Below, piece by piece: positions 1 through 5,956 of a DNA stretch of 10,907 bases. Below the pieces are notes generated by a model, which ran no database searches, was not told the origin of the DNA, and saw only the letters and a program-made list of their open reading frames with translations. Source of the stretch: JBHEPS01 sp046261635 (GTDB lineage: Bacteria > Acidobacteriota > Thermoanaerobaculia > Gp7-AA8); NCBI GenBank assembly GCA_046261635.1, contig JBHEOL010000119.1, positions 1 to 10,907 of the forward strand, written 5' to 3'. A program made the position numbers and the translations under genes. The number at the start of each line of letters is the position of its first letter. The first letter of the stretch is position 1.

Positions 1-352
1 TGTTCGAGAGCGTGTAGACGCCCTCGGTCGGAAGCCCGGGGATGCGGAGCCGCTGGCCGGGAAGCGTGGTGATGGTGATTGGACCGAGGAGGCCGGGGCC
101 GGAAAGATCGCCCTCGACCAGCAAGCCCTCGACGTAGACGGTTTCGTCGTTCTGCCTGCCGCCGAACTCGGTCTGGATCGATGTGGGAACGTCGATGGCC
201 GCGGTCACCGCCGCCTCGACGACGCGAAGCCCCGATCCCTGGATCTGGAGCTCCGCGGTCGCGATCGACTGTGCGAGTGCCTGTGGGGCGAGGGCGAGCA
301 TCGCGAGAATCGCGTGCGGCACGGCGAGCGTGGCGAGCCTTCGAAGATTCAT
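1..352 (-). CDS. Exported protein of unknown function, C-terminus cut by the window edge
   Basis: The first 117 residues are visible and no stop is reached, so the gene runs off the left edge. Residues 1-27 form a signal peptide: an RR pair at 4-5, a hydrophobic stretch rich in Ala and Leu, and a signal peptidase I-like site at ALA/QS. The mature part begins with short beta-prone stretches (ELQIQGSGLRVVEAAV, ETVYVEGLLVEGDL, ITITTLPGQRLRIPGL), which suggests a periplasmic or surface beta-sandwich. No catalytic motif is seen and I do not recognise the family. The ATG at 352 has GGGAG about ten bases upstream and lies 16 bases after the stop of the upstream exported protein, so the two are probably co-transcribed and may act together in the envelope. 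The signal peptide is clear; the function is unknown. Confidence 0.72.
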   Translation of the reverse strand, partial: MNLRRLATLAVPHAILAMLALAPQALAQSIATAELQIQGSGLRVVEAAVTAAIDVPTSIQTEFGGRQNDETVYVEGLLVEGDLSGPGLLGPITITTLPGQRLRIPGLPTEGVYTLSN

Positions 353-368
353 CGATCTCGACTCCCGG

Positions 369-1205
369 TCAGCGGCGTTCGGACGAAGGGGCGATCTGGT
401 CGAGCTCGCGCAGCCTTCGCGCGGCCTCGACCTCAGGGTGGGCAACCTCGGTGGCTCCGGACGGGACCGCGATCAGGGCGGGAGGAGCGGTGCGGGAGTC
501 GATCGACTCGACGCGATTCTCGACCGTGAGCGAGTCGTTGCCCATGCGGAACGTCGTGCGGACGCGAACCGGCAGACCATGCGCGCGGGCCGACTGCGAC
601 GCGATGCCACGCAGCGCGGACGAGGGACCGGCCGCGGAGAGGATCGCTCGCGCCTGCGGGGTCGGTTCGGCCGGCCAGGCGCTGCCGGCGATGACCTCGA
701 GCGCCCGAGACGAGAGAGCGATCGAGCGGTCGACCGAGACCTCGACCGTCCCGGAATCACCGGCGAGATCCACCCGGTGCAGCTCGACGGTTCGCCCGAG
801 GTGCGTGGCGGTGCCACGCGCCGCGGGGGCGGAGGTGGAAGATTCGGATACTGCGGCGCTCCGGCGCTCGGGAGCGAGCTGCGCGCGCGCGGCGGCGAGA
901 TCGGCGAACCGGACGACCGAGAACGTCCCGCCGGCGCGGTCGATCCGGGTCAGCGTCTCCGCGGCGTAATCGGCGATCGCGACCAACTCGCCCGAGACCG
1001 CGACCACGCGATTCCCCGCGTAGTACTCCTCGACGGTCATCGATCGCCCCGCGACCGGATCATCGACGGCGCGGACGATGTGGAGCGGCTGCGGAAAGAG
1101 TGGCTCGGCCGCCGTCGCGGCGAACGGAATCGCGAACAGAATCGCGAAACAGAAAAGCAGCTCAGCGGAAACGCGGCAATCTCTCACCATGACCTCGCAA
1201 TGCAC
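369..1205 (-). CDS. Exported protein of unknown function
   Basis: The product has 278 residues from a GTG start at 1205, which has GAGG nine bases upstream. An ATG five codons later (1190) is a possible start, but its GAGG is only two bases away. The N-terminus is a signal peptide (ELLFCFAILFAIPFA, then a cleavage-like ATAAE near residue 33). Residues about 40-110 form a compact region with VRAVDDPVAG, MTVEEYYAGNRVV and ELVAIADYAAETLTRID, which looks like a beta-rich fold that may bind small molecules or lipid. An Ala/Ser-rich linker follows (about 115-130), then a second beta-rich part with ELHRVDLAGDSGTVEVSVD and a charged C-terminus. It precedes another exported protein by 16 bases, which suggests one operon. 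Long Arg-rich frames on the other strand are shadows. The family is not recognised; DUF4412-like architecture is possible but unproven. Confidence 0.7.
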   Translation of the reverse strand: MHCEVMVRDCRVSAELLFCFAILFAIPFAATAAEPLFPQPLHIVRAVDDPVAGRSMTVEEYYAGNRVVAVSGELVAIADYAAETLTRIDRAGGTFSVVRFADLAAARAQLAPERRSAAVSESSTSAPAARGTATHLGRTVELHRVDLAGDSGTVEVSVDRSIALSSRALEVIAGSAWPAEPTPQARAILSAAGPSSALRGIASQSARAHGLPVRVRTTFRMGNDSLTVENRVESIDSRTAPPALIAVPSGATEVAHPEVEAARRLRELDQIAPSSERR

Positions 1206-1433
1206 GCCCGCCCGCCTCGCCCGTTTTCAGTTCTCATTCAACTCGTAGTGCGAGCTGTCTCGGTGGCCGAGAAGACGAGAAAATGCCCACACACAGTCGG
1301 AGTGTCTGGCGGAGAGATTTTCCTACCCCCTTTCCAAAACTGGACCATCAAGATGATCGATCGCGCACTTCACTCCGACCCGCGGTTCGACGCGCCGTAG
1401 CGAGATATGCTCGTCCCCGCCACTCGAGAAAAC

Positions 1434-1439
1434 AGGAGG
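1434..1439 (+). promoter_or_regulatory. Shine-Dalgarno AGGAGG that sets the cupin start
   Basis: A perfect AGGAGG lies six bases before the ATG at 1446. It favours that start over an in-frame ATG 39 bases upstream (1407), which would add a non-conserved Arg-rich leader and sits inside a TATGCT sequence that resembles a -10 box. Confidence 0.75.
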
Positions 1440-1445
1440 CGCCCG

Positions 1446-1805
1446 ATGAACGTGATCAACCTCGCCGAGAAGCTCTCCCAGTTTCAGGACCCCTGGAACC
1501 CGCGCATCATCGCCCGGCTCAACGGCCAGCTCGTCAAGCTCGCGAAGCTCTCGGGGGAGTTCTTCTGGCATCAGCACGAGAACGAGGACGAGCTGTTCCT
1601 CGTGCTGAAAGGGACGCTGCGGATTCAGCTTCGGGACGGCGAGCGCGCCCTCGGGCCGGGCGAGATGATCGTGATCCCGCGCGGAGTCGAGCACCTTCCG
1701 GTCGCCGACGAGGAGTGCCACGTCCTGCTGTTCGAGCCGGAATCGACCTTGAATACGGGGGACGTCGAGAACGAGAGGACCATCAGGGACCTGGAGGAGC
1801 TGTGA
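1446..1805 (+). CDS. Single-domain cupin protein
   Basis: This 119-residue protein is one cupin barrel. Cupin motif 1 is seen as WHQHENEDELFLVLKG, with the usual two His and one Glu metal ligands. Motif 2 is GEMIVIPRGVEHLPVADE, which supplies the fourth His. The short N-terminus (INLAEKLSQFQDPWNPRIIARLN) and the C-terminal LLFEPESTLNTG are typical of small stand-alone cupins of the mannose-6-phosphate isomerase-like type. It should be a cytosolic protein binding a divalent metal such as Mn, Fe, Ni or Zn; its substrate cannot be read from sequence. A downstream role in sugar, quercetinase-like or stress chemistry is possible, but nothing here decides it. It is a single gene, divergent from the exported pair on its left and convergent with the repeat-linked exported protein on its right. 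Confidence 0.88.
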   Translation: MNVINLAEKLSQFQDPWNPRIIARLNGQLVKLAKLSGEFFWHQHENEDELFLVLKGTLRIQLRDGERALGPGEMIVIPRGVEHLPVADEECHVLLFEPESTLNTGDVENERTIRDLEEL

Positions 1806-1828
1806 GTGGCCGAGGATCCTTTCCTCCG

Positions 1829-1893
1829 CCGCGGCTTCGTGGGGCGCGAAGCCGCGGTAAAGAACCACGGCCAGCGGAGGATGAATCCTCCGC
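1829..1893. terminator. Two hairpins between convergent genes, likely bidirectional terminator or palindromic repeat
   Basis: The 106-base gap between the cupin stop and the stop of the gene on the opposite strand holds two perfect inverted repeats. The first has 11-base arms (1829-1839 and 1847-1857, CCGCGGCTTCG) around a seven-base loop. The second has nine-base arms (1874-1882 and 1885-1893, GCGGAGGAT) around two bases. A copy of the second's arm (CCTCCGC, 1824-1830) overlaps the first, so alternative pairings exist. No strong T-run follows either hairpin, so Rho-independent action is uncertain. A dispersed palindromic (REP-like) element is an alternative. Confidence 0.5.
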
Positions 1894-1911
1894 CACTGTG
1901 GCAACTGGCGC

Positions 1912-2598
1912 TCAGCGTCTGCTGTGACGGTCGCCCCATCCGCGTTCGTCGAGGGAATCCGCCAGGAAGATGCCGCCACGGGCGAACTGCCCGAACAGCC
2001 TCACGCGCTGCCCTCTCCGGAGCGAGCGCGCCCAGTCGCGGCCGTATCTCCGTTGAAGAGGACGGGCGTCGACCCGGACGTTGCCGCCGCGGTACTGACG
2101 GATCACGAGAATGTCCCCGGGAGCGGAGAGTGTGACGACCTCCCCTTCGAGCAGCGTCAGGCGCCGGTCGTCACGATATCGATCGTCACGATATCGATCG
2201 TCCCGGTAGCGGTCGTCCCGGTACCCGCGTTCGGCGATCAGGAAGACTTCGCGCGCGTGCAGGCGCCGGTCGTTCCGGTGGCGCAGGTCGACCCCGACCC
2301 GCTCGCCGCGGCGCAGGTCGCGGACGCGCAGAGTGCGGTTGCCGTCCCGTACCTTGATTCCGCCCTTTGCCTCGATCTGGACGGTCCCGCGGGAGGTCCG
2401 GAGCGCAAACCGATCCCCGCTCGAATGGACCGACAGGACGGTCCCCTCGAGGTCCCACTGGGCCCGGCGGGCCTCAACCGTCACCTGCTCGCCTGTCCTC
2501 CACCCAGGACCCGAATCCGCGAAAATGGACAACGGCACGAGCATCGCCGCCGCGAACATCAAGACTCCAACTCTCTGAAACCACATGCGCTTAATCAT
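1912..2598 (-). CDS. Exported protein with two DUF5666-like OB domains and YRDDR repeats
   Basis: The product has 228 residues. The signal peptide covers residues 1-27 (MWFQRVGVLMFAAAMLVPLSIFA/DSG). Residues about 31-123 and 146-220 are two related beta-rich halves: each starts with an EG.V..L/V..S.GD-type strand pair (EGTVLSVHSSGDRFALRT; EGEVVTLSAPGDILVIRQ), passes a basic LRRG.RV turn and ends with a strand holding AREVFLIAE or LADSLDE. This layout resembles tandem DUF5666 domains, a small OB-like secreted fold. Between them, residues 126-145 are four exact copies of YRDDR, giving a highly charged linker. ATG 2598 is preceded by GGGAG six bases away; an upstream ATG at 2625 is less likely. 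It probably acts in the periplasm or at the surface. The partner is unknown; the linker and Arg-rich turns suggest binding of an anionic polymer, which is inference. Confidence 0.78.
   Translation of the reverse strand: MIKRMWFQRVGVLMFAAAMLVPLSIFADSGPGWRTGEQVTVEARRAQWDLEGTVLSVHSSGDRFALRTSRGTVQIEAKGGIKVRDGNRTLRVRDLRRGERVGVDLRHRNDRRLHAREVFLIAERGYRDDRYRDDRYRDDRYRDDRRLTLLEGEVVTLSAPGDILVIRQYRGGNVRVDARPLQRRYGRDWARSLRRGQRVRLFGQFARGGIFLADSLDERGWGDRHSRR
2164..2223 (-). repeat. Four 15-bp tandem repeats encoding YRDDR
   Basis: Four consecutive 15-base units each encode YRDDR. The two units at the low-coordinate end are near-identical at DNA level (both with CGATATCGTGAC), while the other two use CGC/CGG codons, so the array seems to have grown by duplication with later drift. 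Copy number may vary between strains. Confidence 0.85.
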
Positions 2599-2685
2599 GT
2601 TGATCTCCCTTCCAACGCCCTTCATGAAGCCTTTCCAAGCGCAATCGCGGGGCCAGCGGGGACGCGTCCGCATCGGATGAGTGGT

Positions 2686-2820
2686 GAGGGGCGAGGGATG
2701 AGGGGCGAGGGGCGAGCAAGGCCAGGCGCCAGACCAGAAGCCAGACGTGAAGTCAGAAGGCAGAAGTAAAATCAGAGTCAAAGGCCATTCTCGCCCCTCG
2801 TCCCTCGCCCCTCGCCCCTC
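2686..2820. repeat. Inverted pair of heptanucleotide arrays (GGGGCGA type)
   Basis: The plus strand carries four seven-base units from 2688 (GGGGCGA, GGGATGA, GGGGCGA, GGGGCGA) followed by GCAAGGCCA. The minus strand carries four units read from 2818 down to 2791 (GGGGCGA, GGGGCGA, GGGACGA, GGGGCGA). The 31-base arms 2686-2716 and 2790-2820 match at 28 positions and could form a long stem around a 73-base loop. The loop itself holds two GGCAGAA-type units (2752-2765) plus GTAAAATC. The element sits in the 342-base gap between divergent genes (2599-2940); besides it and a possible promoter at 2862-2891 I see only a ten-base palindrome, CTTCATGAAG, at 2620-2629. Confidence 0.8.
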
Positions 2821-2861
2821 CGGTCCTTCCCGAACCGTCACCGCGGGAACGCCCTGGGGGA

Positions 2862-2891
2862 TTGTCCTTTCCCCCCGAAGCCGGATACGAT
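2862..2891 (+). promoter_or_regulatory. Possible sigma-70-type promoter for the lipoprotein gene
   Basis: TTGTCC (2862-2867) and TACGAT (2886-2891) are separated by 18 bases, close to the TTGACA/TATAAT pattern. It would give a leader of about 43 bases to the ATG at 2941. The match is moderate and rests on pattern alone. Confidence 0.35.
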
Positions 2892-2940
2892 GCGGCCCTC
2901 GCTCGCGCGCCCATCTTTCCTCCCAGGAGTCATTTACCTC

Positions 2941-3507
2941 ATGCAGAATCGCGGATTCGTCGTTCTTCTCGTTCTTTCTCTTATTCTTTTCGCGGCCGGC
3001 TGCACGCGGCCGGAAGCGCCCATCGAGACGGTCGAGCCGACGACGACCGAGACCGTCGCCGCGACGGTCACCGAGACCGTCACCGAGACGGTCGCCGAGC
3101 CACTCTCCGAGCCGGAGCCCGAGGTGCAGCTTCCTCCGGTCAACGTCTGCAGGCTGCTCAGCGACGCGCAGCTCGAGGAGCTCGCCGGCACGGACATCGA
3201 TCCAGGAGCTCCCTCGACCTCCGGCGAAGGCGCCTCGGTCTGCACCTGGGTCGCCCCCCTGGGCGGCACGATCGTCGCGCGCGTCTACGACTCCCAGCCT
3301 TCGAGCGTATGGGAGACGATCACCTCTCCCCTGCCGGGCTTCGAACCAGTCCCCGACATCGGAGACCGCGCGGCCGCCAACACGGCGTATCGCCTCTTCA
3401 TCGTCCAGAAAGGCCCCCGCACCCTGGTCATCGACATGACCCGGCTCGCAGGCGACCCGAAGACCAACGGGGCGAAGTTCGCGCGCATCGCGGTTCCGAA
3501 GCTGTAG
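2941..3507 (+). CDS. Small lipoprotein with a Thr/Glu/Val-rich linker
   Basis: The product has 188 residues. A hydrophobic segment (residues 6-18) leads to the lipobox-like AAGC with Cys21, so it should be lipidated and held in a membrane facing the periplasm or outside. Residues 28-66 form a low-complexity linker with repeated TET/TV units and then EPEPE, likely an extended spacer. The globular part (about 67-188) begins with VCRLLSDAQLEELAG and holds SVCTW; Cys70 and Cys91 could form a disulphide. This pattern (Cys, L(L)(T/S)..E(V/L)..L.G, then CTW) recalls DUF3558-type lipoproteins of unknown function. ATG 2941 has AGGAG at 2925-2929, 11 bases upstream. An upstream ATG at 2890 in frame would spoil the signal peptide and is rejected. 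It is separated by 46 bases from the next gene, with a hairpin between. The role is unknown. Confidence 0.8.
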   Translation: MQNRGFVVLLVLSLILFAAGCTRPEAPIETVEPTTTETVAATVTETVTETVAEPLSEPEPEVQLPPVNVCRLLSDAQLEELAGTDIDPGAPSTSGEGASVCTWVAPLGGTIVARVYDSQPSSVWETITSPLPGFEPVPDIGDRAAANTAYRLFIVQKGPRTLVIDMTRLAGDPKTNGAKFARIAVPKL

Positions 3508-3532
3508 GGGAGAGGGGCGAGAGCCTCGCCCC
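3507..3532. terminator. Hairpin after the lipoprotein gene with two heptamer units
   Basis: GGGGCGAG (3514-3521) pairs perfectly with CTCGCCCC (3525-3532) around a three-base loop, right after the TAG stop. It could end transcription, though no T-run follows. The left side reads as two seven-base units, GGGGAGA and GGGGCGA, and so resembles a very short copy of the heptamer arrays elsewhere in the window. Confidence 0.4.
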
Positions 3533-3541
3533 CTCATCCCT

Positions 3542-3547
3542 TATCAT
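3542..3547 (+). promoter_or_regulatory. -10 box TATCAT placed for leaderless transcription
   Basis: TATCAT lies six bases before the ATG at 3554, and there is no Shine-Dalgarno sequence between. The usual start point seven bases after a -10 box would fall on the A of the ATG. No convincing -35 hexamer is seen. The next gene has the same spacing. Confidence 0.4.
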
Positions 3548-3553
3548 CCCGTC

Positions 3554-4108
3554 ATGGAACGTAAATTTCCCATTCGCTCCGCCGACGAGATTCCCGAGTC
3601 CATCCGTGGAACGGCGATCGAGAAGTTTCTGCGCCACCACAACTTCGGGGAAGGTCTGGATACGGTCTATGCATCGGCCGAGTTGCTGGTGGGGATGTGC
3701 ATGGATCACCGGCATCACCTCCGGATCCCGGAGAAGTTCGCCTACATCCTCCGGACGGGGGGCGGCAATCTCCGCTACAGCGAATTCAAGGTGTCGTATG
3801 CGATCGCGATCGGCGGGGTGAGGGCGATCGCCCTGCTCGCCCACACGCAGTGCGGGATGGTGGACCTGGCGAGCCGGCGGGCGCTCTTCATCGAAGGGCT
3901 GGCGAAGAACGCGGGATGGGACGAGGAGTGGGCCGAGGAGCACTTCGATCATTTCGCACCGATGTTCGAGATCGGCAACGAGTTCGACTTCGTGCTCGCC
4001 GAGTCGAAGCGGCTGCGGCTGCGCTATCCGCGGATCACGGTGGCGCCGTTTCTCTACGCCGTGGAGGACGGGATGCTCTACGGAATCCGGGAGACGGCGA
4101 CGAAATGA
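3554..4108 (+). CDS. Beta-carbonic-anhydrase-like zinc protein
   Basis: The product has 184 residues and no signal peptide, so it is cytosolic. The beta-carbonic anhydrase metal site can be read: Cys49-Met-Asp51-His-Arg53 (CxDxR) after a hydrophobic strand (AELLVGMCMD), and His97-Thr-Gln-Cys100 (HxxC) in AIALLAHTQCGM. In the family Cys, His and Cys hold zinc and the Asp-Arg pair switches or supports the fourth site. The region between (RIPEKFAYILRTGGGNLRYSEF, YAIAIGGVRAI) matches the family's nucleotide-like alpha/beta core. It probably hydrates CO2 to bicarbonate, but it belongs to the divergent carbonic-anhydrase-like group, so another hydratase or hydrolase activity (as in CS2 or COS hydrolases) is possible. 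Residues about 105-145 form a helical, Trp- and Glu-rich insertion that may be the dimer or oligomer lobe. It is followed after 34 bases by the YqgE-like gene. Confidence 0.82.
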   Translation: MERKFPIRSADEIPESIRGTAIEKFLRHHNFGEGLDTVYASAELLVGMCMDHRHHLRIPEKFAYILRTGGGNLRYSEFKVSYAIAIGGVRAIALLAHTQCGMVDLASRRALFIEGLAKNAGWDEEWAEEHFDHFAPMFEIGNEFDFVLAESKRLRLRYPRITVAPFLYAVEDGMLYGIRETATK

Positions 4109-4130
4109 GGTCGGCGGGCCGCAACGCCGG

Positions 4131-4136
4131 TAAAAT
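4131..4136 (+). promoter_or_regulatory. -10 box TAAAAT placed for leaderless transcription
   Basis: TAAAAT lies exactly six bases before the ATG at 4143, and the interval has no ribosome-binding site. This repeats the arrangement at 3542-3547. It suggests that the gene has its own start point at or next to the ATG, besides any read-through from the preceding gene. Confidence 0.4.
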
Positions 4137-4142
4137 GGCCTG

Positions 4143-4733
4143 ATGTCCGGCGTCGTCGACACTCTCGAGCCCCCTCTCTTCCTGATCGCGATGCCGCAGG
4201 TCGGCGATCCCTTCTTCCACCGTTCGCTGGTGCTGCTGCTCGAGCATGGGGAGGACGGCAGTTTCGGGCTGATCGTCAACCGGCCGACCGAGATCCTGAT
4301 GCAGGATCTCGTCGACGGGCTCGGCGTCCAGTGGGACGGCGACCCGGCAGCACTCGGATGGTTCGGAGGGCCGGTCCAGCCGGGCGTCGGAACGATGGTG
4401 TGGGGGCATGAAGAGCTGCTCGAAGAAGAGAATCTCGCGAGCGTGGAATTCGCTCCCGGAATGCGGCTCTCGCGTGACGTCGGCGTCCTGCAGAGGATGG
4501 CAGCCGCTGCGCCGCTGCGGTTCCGGCTTTTCGTGGGCTACGCAGGGTGGGGCTCCGGACAACTCGAAGAGGAGCTGGAGCGGAACGACTGGCTGCTCGC
4601 GCCATTCGACGGAGAGCTGCTCTTCGCCGACGATCCCGAGGGGAGCTGGAAGCGGGCACTCGCCTCGATCGGCGTCCGGCCGGAAGCGCTTCCAACGATG
4701 ACGGCGCCGGAAGACCCGGAACAGAGCAACTAG
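4143..4733 (+). CDS. yqgE: YqgE/AlgH family protein (UPF0301, DUF179)
   Basis: The product has 196 residues, the usual length of the family. The N-terminal signature is clear: PPLFLIAMPQVGDPFFHRSLVLLLEH (residues 10-35), then DGSFGLIVNRPTE (38-50). The middle holds the expected WFGGPVQPG turn (73-81), and later RLFVGYAGWGSGQLEEELERNDW (about 128-150) with the conserved GY.GW..GQLE core. It is cytosolic, a compact alpha/beta fold. Family members have been linked to alginate control in Pseudomonas, but the biochemical role is not settled, so no function is claimed beyond family. It ends five bases before the heptamer foldback element and is convergent with the aldo/keto reductase gene. Confidence 0.93.
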   Translation: MSGVVDTLEPPLFLIAMPQVGDPFFHRSLVLLLEHGEDGSFGLIVNRPTEILMQDLVDGLGVQWDGDPAALGWFGGPVQPGVGTMVWGHEELLEEENLASVEFAPGMRLSRDVGVLQRMAAAAPLRFRLFVGYAGWGSGQLEEELERNDWLLAPFDGELLFADDPEGSWKRALASIGVRPEALPTMTAPEDPEQSN

Positions 4734-4738
4734 AAAGC

Positions 4739-4900
4739 AAGGCAGAAGGCAGAAGGCAGAAGGCAGAAGTAAAGGCAAAATCAAGACCTGCCTTTGATGT
4801 TGCTCTGAGTCTGACTTCTTCAGTCAGAAGTAGCCACAGAATTAGAGGCTGCTCTTGATGTTGCCTTTACTTCTGCCTTCTGCCTTCTGCCTTCTGACTT
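4739..4900. repeat. Long inverted pair of GGCAGAA heptamer arrays (39/40 match)
   Basis: The plus strand reads four exact GGCAGAA units (4741-4768) and the tail GTAAAGGCAA (4769-4778). The minus strand reads GTCAGAA plus three GGCAGAA (4898 down to 4871) and the same exact tail (4870-4861). The 40-base arms 4739-4778 and 4861-4900 differ at one position. The 82-base centre holds TTGATGTTGC twice, a small hairpin (CTGAC/GTCAG) and AGCCACAGA followed by AGGCTG (4832-4851). The element fills the gap between two convergent genes, so transcripts from either side would fold into a strong hairpin. It may end transcription, protect 3' ends, or simply be a dispersed repeat. Confidence 0.9.
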
Positions 4901-4959
4901 GCTCTTCTGCCTTCTGCCTTCTGACTTCTGCCTTGCTCCTCTGGCTTCTGGCTTGCTTC
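4899..4959 (-). repeat. Stacked extra heptamer blocks up to the reductase stop codon
   Basis: Read on the minus strand from the stop codon, the order is GAAGCAA, then GCCAGAA and GCCAGAG closed by GAGCAA, then GGCAGAA, GTCAGAA, GGCAGAA, GGCAGAA closed by GAGCAA (4904-4899). The next four-unit block of the foldback pair follows at once. So each block of two or four heptamers is closed by a short AGCAA-type tail, and the arrays begin directly at the TGA at 4960-4962. Confidence 0.82.
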
Positions 4960-5940
4960 TCAGTGTCCCAGCACCGCGTGGGGGCGGTATGGGTCTTCGA
5001 GCTTCTTGATCTCTTCCTGGGTGAGCTCGATCGCGGTTGCGGCGATCGCGTCGTCGAGATGTTCGATCTTCGAGGCTCCGATGATGGGCGCAGTGACTCC
5101 GGGGCGGCTGAGAAGCCAGGCGAGGGCGATCTGTGCGGGGGGAACGTCGCGCTTCCGGGCGACCTCGATCACGCGATCGACGACGTCGAAGTCGGCGTCG
5201 GTGTAGTACATGTCGAGGGCGAACTGGTCGGTCTTCGCGCGGGGAGTCGGAGCGGCCTGGTCTCCCCTCTTGCGGTTGCCGGCCAGGAATCCCCGGGCCA
5301 GCGGGCTCCAGGGAATGACGCCGATCCCCTCCTCGAGGCAGAGGGGAAGCATCTCGCGTTCCTCCTCGCGGTAGACGAGGTTGTAGTGGTTCTGCATGGA
5401 GACGAAGCGCGACCAGCCGTTGGCGTCGGCGGTCATGAGCATCTTCGCGAACTGCCAGGACGCCATGCTGGAAGCCCCGAGGTAGCGGACCTTGCCGGCG
5501 CGGACGAGGGAGTCGAGAGCCTCGAGCGTCTCCTCGATCGGGGTGTGGGGATCGAACCGGTGGATCTGGTAGAGGTCGATGTACTCGGTTCCGAGCCGGC
5601 CGAGTGAGGCGTCGACGGCGTCGAGAATGTGCTTGCGCGAGAGGCCGCGATCGTTCGGGTCGTCGCTCATCGGGAAGAAGACCTTCGTCGCGATGATGAC
5701 GCGGTTTCTCGCGCCGAGCTCCCGCAGAGCGCGGCCGGTGATCTCCTCGCTTCGCCCCTTCGAATAGACGTCGGCGGTGTCGAAGAAGTTGATGCCGGCA
5801 TCGATGGCGCGCGCGAAAAAGGAACGCGCCTCTTCTTCTTCCAGCACCCAGTCGCGCCACGACTTCGCCCCGTAGGTCATCGTGCCGAGACAGATGCGCG
5901 AGACTCGGAGACCCGTTCGGCCGAGATTGACATACTCCAT
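4960..5940 (-). CDS. Aldo/keto reductase
   Basis: The product has 326 residues, full length for the family. The catalytic tetrad is visible: Asp54 (NFFDTADVYS), Tyr59, Lys86 (VIIATKVFF) and His127 (DLYQIHRFDP). The NADPH-binding end shows the IGASKIEHLDDA motif (about 287-298), and the N-terminus has the standard YVNLGRTGLRVSRICLGTMTYG. SMQNHYNLVYREEEREMLPLC and VIPWSPLARGFLAG place it with the general-stress / YajO-like reductases. It should reduce aldehydes or ketones with NADPH in the cytosol; the true substrate is not known. GGAAGGAG lies eight bases before the ATG. It starts 31 bases after the stop of the glyoxalase II-like gene on the same strand, so they look co-transcribed and may deal with reactive carbonyls together. 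Confidence 0.94.
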   Translation of the reverse strand: MEYVNLGRTGLRVSRICLGTMTYGAKSWRDWVLEEEEARSFFARAIDAGINFFDTADVYSKGRSEEITGRALRELGARNRVIIATKVFFPMSDDPNDRGLSRKHILDAVDASLGRLGTEYIDLYQIHRFDPHTPIEETLEALDSLVRAGKVRYLGASSMASWQFAKMLMTADANGWSRFVSMQNHYNLVYREEEREMLPLCLEEGIGVIPWSPLARGFLAGNRKRGDQAAPTPRAKTDQFALDMYYTDADFDVVDRVIEVARKRDVPPAQIALAWLLSRPGVTAPIIGASKIEHLDDAIAATAIELTQEEIKKLEDPYRPHAVLGH

Positions 5941-5956
5941 GGGAACGACTCCTTCC

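Noticed and set aside
79..1400. Long plus-strand frames across the exported-protein genes
   Set aside because: They are Arg-, Gly- and Ser-rich with no domain, and lie opposite two frames that each start with a good signal peptide; such open frames are common in G+C-rich DNA.
1912..3537. A 541-residue minus-strand reading through the divergent gap
   Set aside because: Only the last 228 codons have a signal peptide and ribosome-binding site; the upstream part crosses the lipoprotein gene on the other strand and the repeat element.
4741..4959. Hydrophobic leader peptides such as LLPSAFCLL in frames crossing the heptamer arrays
   Set aside because: Seven is not a multiple of three, so each array gives the same seven-residue cycle in all three frames of a strand; the signal-peptide look is a product of the repeat.
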